Of a DNA stretch of 64,000 nt, positions 41,450 through 52,164 are shown piece after piece. Position 1 is the stretch's first letter, and each line of letters opens with the position of its first letter. Where the stretch lies: contig NC_079208.1 in the NCBI RefSeq assembly GCF_026745355.1, positions 17,905,260-17,969,259 on the forward strand, written 5' to 3'. The notes under the pieces were generated by a model. The model had not been told where the DNA came from. It searched no databases and saw only the letters and a list, made by a program, of their open reading frames with translations. This DNA is from Beta vulgaris subsp. vulgaris. Its lineage: Eukaryota; Streptophyta; Magnoliopsida; Caryophyllales; Amaranthaceae. A program made the position numbers and the translations under genes.

Positions 41450-44400
41450 TCATCCTATGCAATCATCGGTAATGTGGGACGCCAACTTATCCCGAACTTC
41501 ATCTATTTCTTCTTTGGTGAAGTTCCTCAAAATGGTGTGGAATTCGCATAAACCTTGCAAAACAACCAAGGAATAAACACATATATAAGAATTCAATTAT
41601 TTTACCGTAGTTAGTACTTCTAAAAATGACATATACCTTCCCGAAATTCGATCAAAATCAAATGCAAGCCTAAAAGTCTACACACTAGTTATAATATATC
41701 TCATATAATCATGTTCAAACAAATTTGGGGTTAAATGACTTAATAAGTACATTTTGGGAGCGAAAAGGCCAAAATAGGCCGGAAATGGCCTTTTCGTTCC
41801 CGAAATGCAACCAACAACAAATGCAAGCCTAAGAATCTACATACTAGTTATATTATGCCTATATAATCATGTTCAAAGAGAATTTGGGGTTAAATCACTT
41901 CATAAGTACATTTTGGAGCGAAAAGCCAAAATAGGCCAAAATAGGCCGGAAAGGCCTTTTCGTTCCCAAATGCAACCAACAACATAGCAAGCCTAAGAAT
42001 CTACATACTAGTTATATTATGCCTCATATAATCATTTAAAGAGAATTTGGGGTTAAATCACTTCATAAGTACATTTTGGGAGCGAAAAGGCCAAAATAGG
42101 CCAATAGGACGGAAATGGCCTTTTCGTTCCCGAAATGCAACCAACAACATATGCAAGCCTAAAATCTACATACTAGTTATATTATGCCTCATATAATCAT
42201 GTTCAAGAGAATTTGGGGTTAAATCACTTCATAAATACATTTTGGGAGCGAAAAGGCCAAAATAGGCCGGAAATGGCGTTTTCGTTCCCGAAATGCAACT
42301 AACAACATATGCAAGCCTAAAATCTACATACTAGTTATATTATGCCTCATATAATCATGTTCAAAGAAATTTGGGTTAAATCACTTCATAACTACATTTT
42401 GGGAGCGAAAAGGCAAAATAGGCCGGAAATGCAACAAACAACAATTGGAAACCTAAAAGTTACATACCTTTCGAAGATCACCAACATCTTTGCAATAGTT
42501 GACGATATCGAGCATGAACCTCATGACGTAATACCCACACGCAGTCCACTTCTTGTACCGGACACTAAAATTCACCAAAGATGCAATAAATGACATGTTA
42601 GATGTGTATTATGTGTTTCTATAAAAGGATGCAAAAAATTACTCATGTTACCTCGACTAAATACCAAACAGGAGGTTTTCTTGTCGAAGTCCAGATGCAG
42701 TAATCTTCTTCATCACACTACATCAATACATTATTATAAGATTAGATGTACATTTAATATTTAATAAGCTAAGTGTGCATATAGTTTCGATTAGGCTACC
42801 TATTTAACAATGATTTGACTAGTAAGGACCGTATTGTTCCTTTACGCAAAGAATCAAAGTGGTAGACTTCGTTACGTGACAAACATATTGCAATCAGTGT
42901 CCAATGGTTCCTACAACAATAAAAATGTTATTTTATCGTAGAACAACTAATAGGTCAATTTAATTAATTAAAAAGTGAGTTTAAGAAGCATACGATTCAA
43001 TGTAAGGAAGAAGAATGATCTTATACCATACGAGAACATGCGTTCAAAGAATCCTTGAGATATGCTTTCACCTCCTTTTCGTTTTGTACGCAACTGTCAT
43101 CTCGTACAAAGCTTGGACATAACCAACCAAACATTGGCTGACTAGATTGCCTCAAATCATTGTATAATAGCCTGAGAATTCATATTGATAAAAATAAAAC
43201 TTACTTATTATGGAAGTTATTATTAGTTGGATTGAATACTACTTAATTAAGGCATATATGTATATTTATTAATTTAATATACTAATAAAGTATTACCTCA
43301 TGAATGTTTGTATATGGAAACATTCAACTCTTCCTCAAGTAAGAATTCTTTAATATCAACCTTAGAAATGAAGGTCGATGTTTCCTCAATATAGTGGAAT
43401 TGGTGGTCCGACAACTTAATCTCAATCATTGCTTCATCGTCTCATCGCTAAGCACTCATGTAGCCAGAAGCACGGTTGAGTAAGGCCTTGCACCACCTCC
43501 TATCCGTAATGAGTGGAGACTTTGCCGTAGAAACATTTACTTTCTCCACTTGGGCGTCGGCCTCCCTGAGGTGAAGCTACCTTCTTTCCCTTCCTGTCGG
43601 CCTTCCCCGAACCCTAGTAATTAGTTAAATTAAAAGATATTACTGACAATCATATATAGGAACTATAAAAGAAAACTATGTATATAACTTATGTTAATCA
43701 TTGTACCTGATCTGATAACCGCACCAATGCACGCGGCCATAGAATATAACTGCCAAGGGCATCAAGCAATAATGTACACCAACTCTGCATTCGGCAGGGA
43801 AGAGGAAATGCTTCGAAACCGGGCACAATGTCTGAAACGCTGACCACATAGTGAATATCAGCGACTGGCTGGTTGTGCAATCGTACCCGGTCCCTAGGGG
43901 GCTGTGCAGATCCATAAGCCAAGATAATGAAACTACCATGACCATCTCCTTGATTTAATAGCTCACATGGTGTCTCTTCCTTTAAAAAAAAACTCTATTC
44001 ATAGTTAGTCTATGAAACAACATATTTAAGAACAATAGTTGTGATATTAAATGATTACCGTGAACTCCGGATTGGATGAGGCTGCGTAGGAACAGGCTGC
44101 GTAGGAACATTGCCCTGCGTGAAAGCACCAAAAGTCGGTAAGCCCATCTGCGCCAAAATGGCGTTGAAATTCTGAGTCATCTCCGCTCTGAGCTCCTCCC
44201 GAATCTGGGCTTTCATAGCCTCCACAGCTATGGAAGCTGATGAGTTGACACTAGAGGCACTGGACCTTGACGTAGAGGTGTATTGATCACCATACACCTT
44301 TCTACCCCGAGGCGGACACCTCCTACGCCCCTCACACTCCATATTGGTCCCGTCCTAGAGTCTCTGTAAGGCATCAACTTGTCCTCTAGGAGTGAACTCA

Positions 44401-45613
44401 CCAGTTGCCTCCTTTTCCTTCAAGCCAATCTGCATAAGGATAAGAGAGATTTTCCTCGTGAGCGCACAAGTTATATTATTATGTATACCTTATCAAAAAC
44501 TTATAATATGTACTTACAATGGCATTAGCTATCTGTTTTGTTCGGGATCAGGTATGACTCTCTGTCCCTTTGCATCAACCCCATGCATGGAACACCACCA
44601 ATCGAGCGCTCTATCTGGTTGCCGCTGTGCAACTGTCGTCGTAGAGCTAGTGCCCGATGCCGTGGTCGACGCAATCGTGGGGTAATGGTATACATCCACG
44701 ATTCTCTCGCCTGACCATACGACTGAGACACCAGATGGTGATAGTACTTCCTAGCTTTTGCATTCGCGCTAATTTTCTCACGAGATGCCTGAAACACACA
44801 AATATAAACAAAGGTTAGGTATGGTGTTATACAATAATACTGGATCTAAAAGTATTAAATCTTAGCTAGTAAAATATTCTTACAACACTTCTGGGGTTGT
44901 TTTTTTGTGCAACAAATGCATGCCACTCCTCAGCTGTGATATGCCTCCATATCTGATATGGAAGCTTGGAGGGCGCTCAAATGATGTGTCCGTGAAGCCT
45001 CAGAAGAAGGTGTTGCTCCCCCGTCGTAGATTTTCTTCTTCTTTGTTCCCCCGACTTTTCTCCGCTTCGTGATCCACCCCGACACTAGCTTGGCCTTGAA
45101 GTCTCGGAACCTCTGGGCAACCGCGGATAGAAACAATTCTTCTTCGCTTCATCATTTGGAATATGGAATTGATTCTACAAAGAAGCATTTCACAAATTAG
45201 TAAATATTACATAGTATATTTAACTAAAGTGTTAAGATTCTAAACGTAATTGTACGCGAATCTTACCATAGTATCTTCCCAAATCATCTTCTTCAAAGAC
45301 TCGGGACCTCTTTCCATGAGTGGAGAATGGAGAGCTTATGCATGCAAATCCCAACTTGCATGGCATACTTTTGACGCCATTTTCCACAAGGTTGCCCCAA
45401 ATGATCGTAATCCAAAGTCATTAGGGTGGGTTTCCCTAGTGACTTTGTAGGTCCCCTTCCTTTCCTCTTTTTCGTCTCCAAGTTCTTACTTGGCCTTTGT
45501 AAACCTTTTTCTTCACGGCGAGCCATAACCAATTGCCGCTGTTCCTTTTTGTAATCGAAGCACTCATCCTCGGTAGTGTGTTCCGCACTCGTATCCGTAT
45601 GCACCTCCGCCAT
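41450..45613 (-). pseudogene. CACTA-A second gene: Transposase_24-like region fused to a C48/Ulp1-type protease (multi-exon)
   Basis: From the ATG at 45613 (MAEVHTDTSAE). Exon 1 (to 45267, donor GTAAG) has KRKGRGPTKSLGKP and DHLGQPCG. Exon 2 (about 45174-44885) has AVAQRFRDFKAKL and EEWHAFVAQKNNPRS. Exon 3 (about 44780-44520) has KISANAKARKYYHH. Later exons hold a helical REELRAEMTQNF block (44055-44342) and a YGSAQPP...LLLDALGSYILWP domain (43690-43985). These match plant Transposase_24-type proteins. The protease follows: RNHW (His codon 42904-42906), HFDSL (Asp 42853-42855) and CGYYVMRF (Cys 42537-42539), the Ulp1 triad in order. The last exon ends at 41450. Frameshifts in exons 1 and 2 suggest a pseudogene. 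Confidence 0.75.
41640..42440. repeat. Tandem repeat array A (~155-165 bp units, about 5 copies)
   Basis: The units contain ATGCAACCAACAACA, CTACATACTAGTTATATTATG, TCATATAATCATGTTCAAAG and GGGAGCGAAAAGGCC. It lies in an intron between the last two recognised exons of the protease gene. The same repeat family as array B, in the same orientation, but more diverged between units. Confidence 0.9.
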
Positions 45614-45659
45614 GTCCCTGAAATTGTACAAACATACGAATTAATTTAAAAAAAATTTA

Positions 45660-46029
45660 GGGCGCGAAGGGGGTGAGCAGCAGGGGGAGGGGGTGGCAGC
45701 AGGGGGGAGGGGGGTGGCAGCGGGGGGAGGGGGCAGGGGGGTGCAGCAGGGGGCAGCAGGGGGGCAGGAGGGGAAGGGTGCAGCAGGGGGGAGGGGCAGC
45801 AGGGGGGAGGGGGGTGCAGCGGGGGGCATGGGGTGCAGCAGGGGGCAGGGGGTGTGCAGCAGGGGTGCATCAAGGGGGTGGGGGTGCAGCAGGGGGGAGG
45901 GGGGTGCAGCAGGGGGGGGGGGGGTGGCAGCAGGGGGGAGGGGGGTGGGCAGCGGGGGGGGTGGAAGCAGGGGGGTGGGCAGCAAGGGGGGAGGGGGGTG
46001 TGCAGCAAGGGGGAGGGGGTGTGCACGGG
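45660..46029. repeat. G-rich tract (GGGGGTGCAGCAGGGG-like)
   Basis: About 370 bases of G-runs separated by TGCAGCA or AGGG, on the + strand. It directly abuts array B. G-runs of 4-10 bases at short spacing have strong G-quadruplex potential. The long open frames across it are artefacts of composition. Confidence 0.9.
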
Positions 46030-48165
46030 GAAGGAAAAGGCCAAATAGGCCAAATAGGCCGGAAATGGCCTTTTCGTTCCCGAAATGCAACCAACAACAA
46101 ATTAAAGCCTAAAAATCTACATACTAGTTACATTATACATCATATAATCATGTTCAAAGAAAATTTGGTGTTAAATCACTCGATAAGTACGATTTGGGAG
46201 CGAAAAGGCGAAAATAGGCCAAAATAGGCCGGAAATGGCCTTTTCGTTCCCGAAATGCAACCAACAACAAATTAAAGCCTAAAAATGTACATACTAGTTA
46301 CATTATACATCATATAATCATGTTCAAAGAAAATTTGGGGTTAAATCACTCGATAAGTACGATTTGGGAGCGAAAAGGCCAAAATAGGCCGGAAATGGCC
46401 TTTTCGTTCCCGAAATGCAACCAACAACAAAATAAAGCCTAGAAATCTACATACTAGTTACATTATACATCATATAATCATGTTCAAAGAAAATTTGGGG
46501 TTAAATCACTCGATAAGTACGATTTGGGAGCAAAAAGGCCAAAATAGGCCGGAAATGGCCTTTTCGTTCCCGAAATGCAACCAACAACAAATTAAATCCT
46601 AAAAATCTACATACTAGTTACATTATACATCATATAATCATGTTCAAAGAAAATTTGGGGTTAAATCACTCGATAAGTACGATTTGGGAGCGAAAAGGCA
46701 AAAATAGCCCAAAATAGGCCGAAAATGGCCTTTTCGTTCCCGGAATGCAACAAACAACAAATTAAAGCGTAAAAATCTACACACTAGTTACATTATACAT
46801 CATATAATCATGTTCAAAGAAAATTTGGGGTTAAATCACTCGATAAGTACGATTTGGGAGCGAAAAGGCCAAAATAGGCCGGAAATGGCCTTTTCGTTCC
46901 CGAAATGCAACCAACAACAAATTAAAGCCTAAGAAATCTACATACTAGTTACATTATACATCATATAATCATGTTCAAAGAAAATTTGGGGTTAAATAAC
47001 TCGATAAGTACGATTTGGGAGCAAAAAGGCCAAAATAGGCCGTAATGGCCTTTTCGTTCCCGAAATGCAACCAACAACAAATTAAAGCCTAAAAATCTAC
47101 ATACTAGTTACATTATACATCATATCATCATGTTCAAAGAAAATTTGGGGTTAAATCACTCGATAAGTACGATTTTGGAGCGAAAAGGCCGAAATAGGCC
47201 GGAAACGGTCTTTTCGTTCCCGAAATGCAACCAACAACAAATTAAAGCCTAAAAATCTACATACTAGTTACATTATACATCATATAATCATGTTCAAAGA
47301 AAATTTGGGGTTAAATCACTCGATAAGTACGATTTGGGAGCGAAAAGGCCAAAATAGGCCGGAAATGGCCTTTTTGTTCCCAAAATGCAACCAACAACAA
47401 ATTAAAGCCTAAAAATCTACATACTAGTTACATTATACATCATATAATCATGTTCAAAGAAAATTTGGGGTTAAATAACTCGATAAGTACGATTTGGGAG
47501 CAAAAAGGCCAAAATAGGCCGAAAATGGCCTTTTCGTTCCCGAAATGCAACCAACAACAAATTAAAGCCTAAAAATCTACATACTAGTTACATTATACAT
47601 CATATCATCATGTTCAAAGAAAATTTGGGGTTAAATCACTCGATAAGTACGATTTTGGAGCGAAAAGGCCGAAATAGGCCGGAAACGGCCTTTTCGTTCC
47701 CGAAATGCAACCAACAACAAATTAAAGCCTAAAAATCTACATACTAGTTACATTATACATCATATAATCATGTTCAAAGAAAATTTGGGGTTAAATCACT
47801 CGATAAGTACGATTTGGGAGCGAAAAGGCCAAAATAGGCCGGAAATGGCCTTTTTGTTCCCAAATGCAACCAACAACAAATTAAAGCCTAAAAATCTACA
47901 TACTAGTTACATTATACATCATATAATCATGTTCAAAGAAAATTTGGGGTTAAATCACTCGATAAGTACGATTTGGGAGCGAAAAGGCCAAAATAGGCCG
48001 GAAATGGCCTTTTCGTTCCCGAAATGCAACCAACAACAATTAAAGCCTAAAAATCTACATACTAGTTACATATACATCATATAATCATGTTCAAAGAAAA
48101 TTTGGGGTTAAATCACCCGATAAGTACGATTTGGGAGCGAAAAGGCCAAAATAGGTCGGAAATGG
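46030..48165. repeat. Tandem repeat array B (~160-bp units, about 13 copies)
   Basis: The unit start CGAAATGCAACCAACAACAA recurs at about 46080, 46250, 46410, 46570, 46740, 46900, 47060, 47220, 47380, 47540, 47700, 47860 and 48020. Each unit holds the inverted pair CGAAAAGGCC ... GGCCTTTTCG, able to form a hairpin. Units are very similar, pointing to recent amplification. The array fills the space between the two CACTA-A genes. Confidence 0.95.
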
Positions 48166-48191
48166 AGAAATTACACACCTGAGTTTATGTC

Positions 48192-51132
48192 TCATGATTT
48201 ATTGAGCTTCCGCCGTTTCACAGGATCCTCAAGTACATTTATCCCTTCCGTGTGATCTACACGCATATAGTTCTTCGACATATTTACATCATCTTCCGCA
48301 CAAATTTCAGGATAGGTAAAAGGGGGGAGGTCCTCAAATGCATCATATTCTTCCTCATTATCAACATCACCAATACCGAGGATACTCCGTTTACCAGGTA
48401 CAACAATTGACCACTTATGATCAGCGGGATCAGTTACAAAAAATACTTGCTTGACTTGTGGTGCAATTACAAATGGCTCCTCAGTTTCACGTAGACGACT
48501 AAGGTCAACAAGAGTGAAATCGCAAGGATCATCGTTTCTTACACAACGTCGATTATTGTCAACCCACGTGCAACACAAGAGGCAAATATTAAAAGTACAG
48601 TAGTCCAGCTCCCATATTTCTTATATTCGCCCATAATAGTTGCTTTCAGCATGTACAAGCGACTTATCTTTCGAGCTTGCATATTGTGTAGACGACGCCA
48701 CAAGTGAAACACCACTATTTTGTTGCGATCTTGACTCCAGATCTTGACGTTCAGTCCAAAACGTATACCGATTAATATCATAACCCTCATAAGAGCGTAC
48801 AGCTTCACGAGGACCAAATGCTAACCACTTGACTGTTTCAGGAACACTTTCATCCAAATCATTGAGTACTCGTTTATGAAACCAATCAATGAAAGTCTTG
48901 TTATGCATTTGCGTCAAAGCCCTCACTCCTTTTCCAGGATTGCTAACACGTAATTCCTCCATATGTTCACTTAAATAAGGATGGACATCTGGTATGTGAT
49001 GCAATACAAATAAGTGAGCTTGTTTACGCTTTTCTACGGAAGGTGTCATCAATTTTGAACCAATTGTACCCTTCCCCTCAAGTCTGCCCTCGTGTCGGGA
49101 TGTCGGAAGTCCAACAGGATCAAAACTAGCAAAATACTCAGCCACAAAATTACTGATCTCTTCACCCACAATCCCTTGAATTATACTACCTTCTGGTTGT
49201 GCAGGATTCCGAACTTTATCCTTCAAAGTTCCCATATATCTCTCAAAAGGATAGCACCACCTCAAAAACACTGGACCACACAACTTAATTTCTCGAACTA
49301 GATGGACAATGAGATGGACCATAATGTCAAAGAATGCCGGGGGGGGGGAATACATCTCAAATTTGCATAGAGTTTCAAGTACTCTGGACTGCAAGGAATC
49401 GAGGTCGACGGGTCTAGGACTTTGCTGCAGATTGAATGAAAAAATGAACACAGTTCTGTAATGGTGTGCCTTACATGCTTTGGAAGTATCCCACGAATTG
49501 CAATCGGTAAGAATACTTGCATCATGACATGACAATCGTGCGATTTCATACTCGATAACTTCAACTCACCATTTAAGGTAACAAAGCGCTTCATATTCGA
49601 TGAGTAGCCAGAAGGGACCTTAATACCATACAATGACTCGCAAAAAATCCGTTTCTCTACACGCGACATCGTGTAGCAAGCTGGTGGCAAATAATTCTTC
49701 TCCGAATCCTCCACCTTTTTACTTTTTTGAGTTTCATCATCAACCCTTTCCTCCCCTCTTTTCTTCTTCCTTCCGTCCCTTTTCTGAGCCCACAACTCCG
49801 GTCGAATCCCCTCTTTTTCCAAGTAAAGTCGTGACGCCTTAACATCTTTTTTCTTACCCGGAATATTCATAAGTGTCGCGATAATAGCTTCACAAACATT
49901 CTTCTCTATGTGCATGACATCCAAACAATGTCTGACCTTTAGATCTTTCCAATATGGGAGTTTCCGAAAAATGGACTGTTTTTTCCATAATCCTGTAGGT
50001 CGATCAACCTCACTAGCAGGTTTACCAAAGACTGTTTCAATGCCCTTCACCTGATTATAAACTTCAGTACAAGTTAATGGTCTATGAGCAACTTCTTATT
50101 CAACCGTCCCATCGAATGCCTTCTTCTTAAACCGATAGGGATGGTCGCAGCTGAGGAGCCTTCGTGTGCGCATATACACATGTTTGCATCCCTTAAGGTG
50201 TGTAGATTTCATGTCATCTAAACAAATCGGGCAAGGTTGTTTTCCTTTAGTCTTATACCCAGATAAGTTCCCATAAGCTGGATAATCGTTCATAGTACAA
50301 AAAAGCATGGCACGCAGAGTGAACATCTCATTAGCATACGCATCAAATACTAACACTCCGTCGTTCCACATCTTCTGTAAATCTTCAATAAGCGGCTGAA
50401 GGTATACATCTATGTCATTTCCAGGTTGTTTGGGCCCCGATATAAGAAGCGACAGCATCATGTACTTGCGTTTCATGCACAACCAAGGAGGCAAGTTGTA
50501 AACCACTAAAACTACTGGCCATGTACTATGCTGCGAGCTGAGATTGCCAAAAGGGTTCATGCCATCCGTACATAATCCAAACCTCAGATTCCTATCCTCA
50601 TTACCAAATGACTTATGCACCATGTCGATAGTTTTCCACTCAGGCGAATCAGCCGGATGCTTGAGCAGACCGTCTTTCTTCCTACGATCTGCATGCCACC
50701 TCAAATTCTTCGCATCTCCTTTAATTGAGAACATGCACTTAAATCTAGGTATTATGGGTAGATACCACAACACCTTGGCTGGTGGTTCTTCACTACCTCC
50801 ATCTCCTTCACGCTTGTACCTCGACAATCTACAACGTGGACACTCATGTAAATGCTCATACTCATTACGATAAAGCACACAATCGTTAGGACAAGCATGT
50901 ATCCGCTCGTACTCTAAACCCAAAGGACACATCAGCTTCTTCGCATAAGAGTACGACTTTGGCAGTTCATTTCCATCAGGGAGCATCTCAGCTAAAACTT
51001 CCAACAACGATGTGAAACTAGAGTCCGTCCAATCAGCGTTCGACTTAATGTTGAACAGTGTTACCACCGCGGAAAGTTTGGTGTACTCTGTACAACCTGG
51101 ATACAACGGCTTTTCAGCAGCCTGAGACATAG
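48192..51132 (-). pseudogene. CACTA-A transposase (TNPD/Tnp2 type), main part
   Basis: On the - strand from 51132: SQAAEKPLYPGCTEYTKLSA, then the Transposase_21 region: SYAKKLMCPLGLEYERIHAC, CVLYRNEYEHLHECPRC, FGLCTDGMNPFGN, KGKQPCPIC. A single stop at 50096 interrupts DGTVE/EVAHRPLT. KVRHCLDVMHIEKNVCEAII and the DUF4218-type block (LPIAIRGILP, LCSFFHSICSKVL) follow. A frameshift sits in a G-run at 49340-49348. 49330-48624 carries PPAFFDIMVHL..HLVREI and PVFLRWCYPFERYMGTLK. A stop at 48621 falls inside the DUF4216-type part (NYYGRI / EIWELDY, CTWVDNN, TLVDLSRLR). It ends at 48192 with RRKLNKS. The enzyme cuts and joins CACTA ends. The N-terminal exon lies at 58045-58485, beyond an LTR insertion. 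Confidence 0.92.
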
Positions 51133-52164
51133 TGTAACAGTCGTGTTTTTAAGCAGGTTTCATTAAAAGATAATTATGTTTATTACAATAATTGTATGTT
51201 AAACTTTAGTAAAACATCATTGAAAAGGTGAATTTTAATATCTAAATATAATTTGAGTTCAAGTTATATTTTCGAAAAAAAATATATGTTATAAGTTTCG
51301 GGACGAAACTTCTTTATGGGTGGTAGAGTGTAATAGCCTGAATTGTTAAGCTAATATTAGAATCAATAATCCGTAATTAATTAAGTTAATAACGATTAAG
51401 TAATTATAATCGATACGCTCCGAATTTTAAAAATGTAAATAAATGTTATATGAAATTGTTGCTACGTGGATATTTTGTGTTATTAGTTAACTAATAACAT
51501 GAGCTATGTGATAATTAAGTAATTTATGAATTATGATAGGTACATTGAATATTGTCTCTGAATTATAGGATTTGTGTTAGTAGTTGATATCGAGGTATTG
51601 GCCGAGGAAATAAGATTAAGGAGTTGATTAGGTTAAGATACCTTCATTAAGATATGTGGTATACTTTGGAGGAATTTGGCTAAGAATAATTAAGGATTAG
51701 GTAGGAATTAAGGAAGGAAATCCAAGTTGAAGCTCTAGAAAAATCTGATTAGTGCATAAGCAAGGGAAAGGACGATTTTAACCCTATTACTAAATCGGAA
51801 ATGACAAGTTTGCCCTTACCCATTCTTCATATAGGAGAGGGGAAGCTCCTCATTCAGTATCATCAAAATAATCTCACAAACAACCACAAGAAAACAATTT
51901 TCTTTCTTCTCTCTCTTTCTCGCCATATCTGGCGTCTGGGCAGGAGGTTTTTGGCAGCTTGTTCTCTTGGGTTCTTTGCTCTGATTTCTCACATGCAAGC
52001 ACTTCCCTAGATTCTCCAAGGTGTTGTTCATACTGGGTAAACGTTAGTTTTGAGGTTTCAATACTGTAAGCCAAAGAAAAACAAAGGAAGGTCTTAAAGA
52101 GTTGCTGGAGGAGTAGTACGAGTTGCTAAGCAAGAGCTAAATTCCTAAACACCAAATTAAGGAA
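51133..52164 (+). repeat. Left part of the insertion: LTR start, purine tract, second LTR start and leader
   Basis: 51133-51268 is LTR sequence: its last ~40 bases (TCTAAATATAATTTGAGTTC and neighbours) occur inverted in the loop of the palindrome at about 56929-56965. From 51290 a typical gypsy 3' end follows (TTTCGGGACGAAACTTC, GGGTGGTAGAG). A second LTR-like start TGTAATAGCCTGAATTG is at 51331. A TCATATAGG near 51825 may be its TATA region, with a TTTCTTCTCTCTC leader after it. No primer-binding site precedes the gag ATG at 52165. Confidence 0.6.

Noticed and set aside
45673..46227. Gly-rich (+ strand) and Pro-rich (- strand) open frames
   Set aside because: They are produced by the G-rich tract; all frames are open because stop codons are absent from such composition.
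47770..48084. Open frame with a repeated 53-residue unit
   Set aside because: The unit equals one ~160-bp satellite repeat read through; stops differ between units, and no start or domain is conserved.
46030..48165. CRISPR-like regular array
   Set aside because: Repeats are head-to-tail without unique spacers and lie in a plant transposon; this is a satellite-type array.
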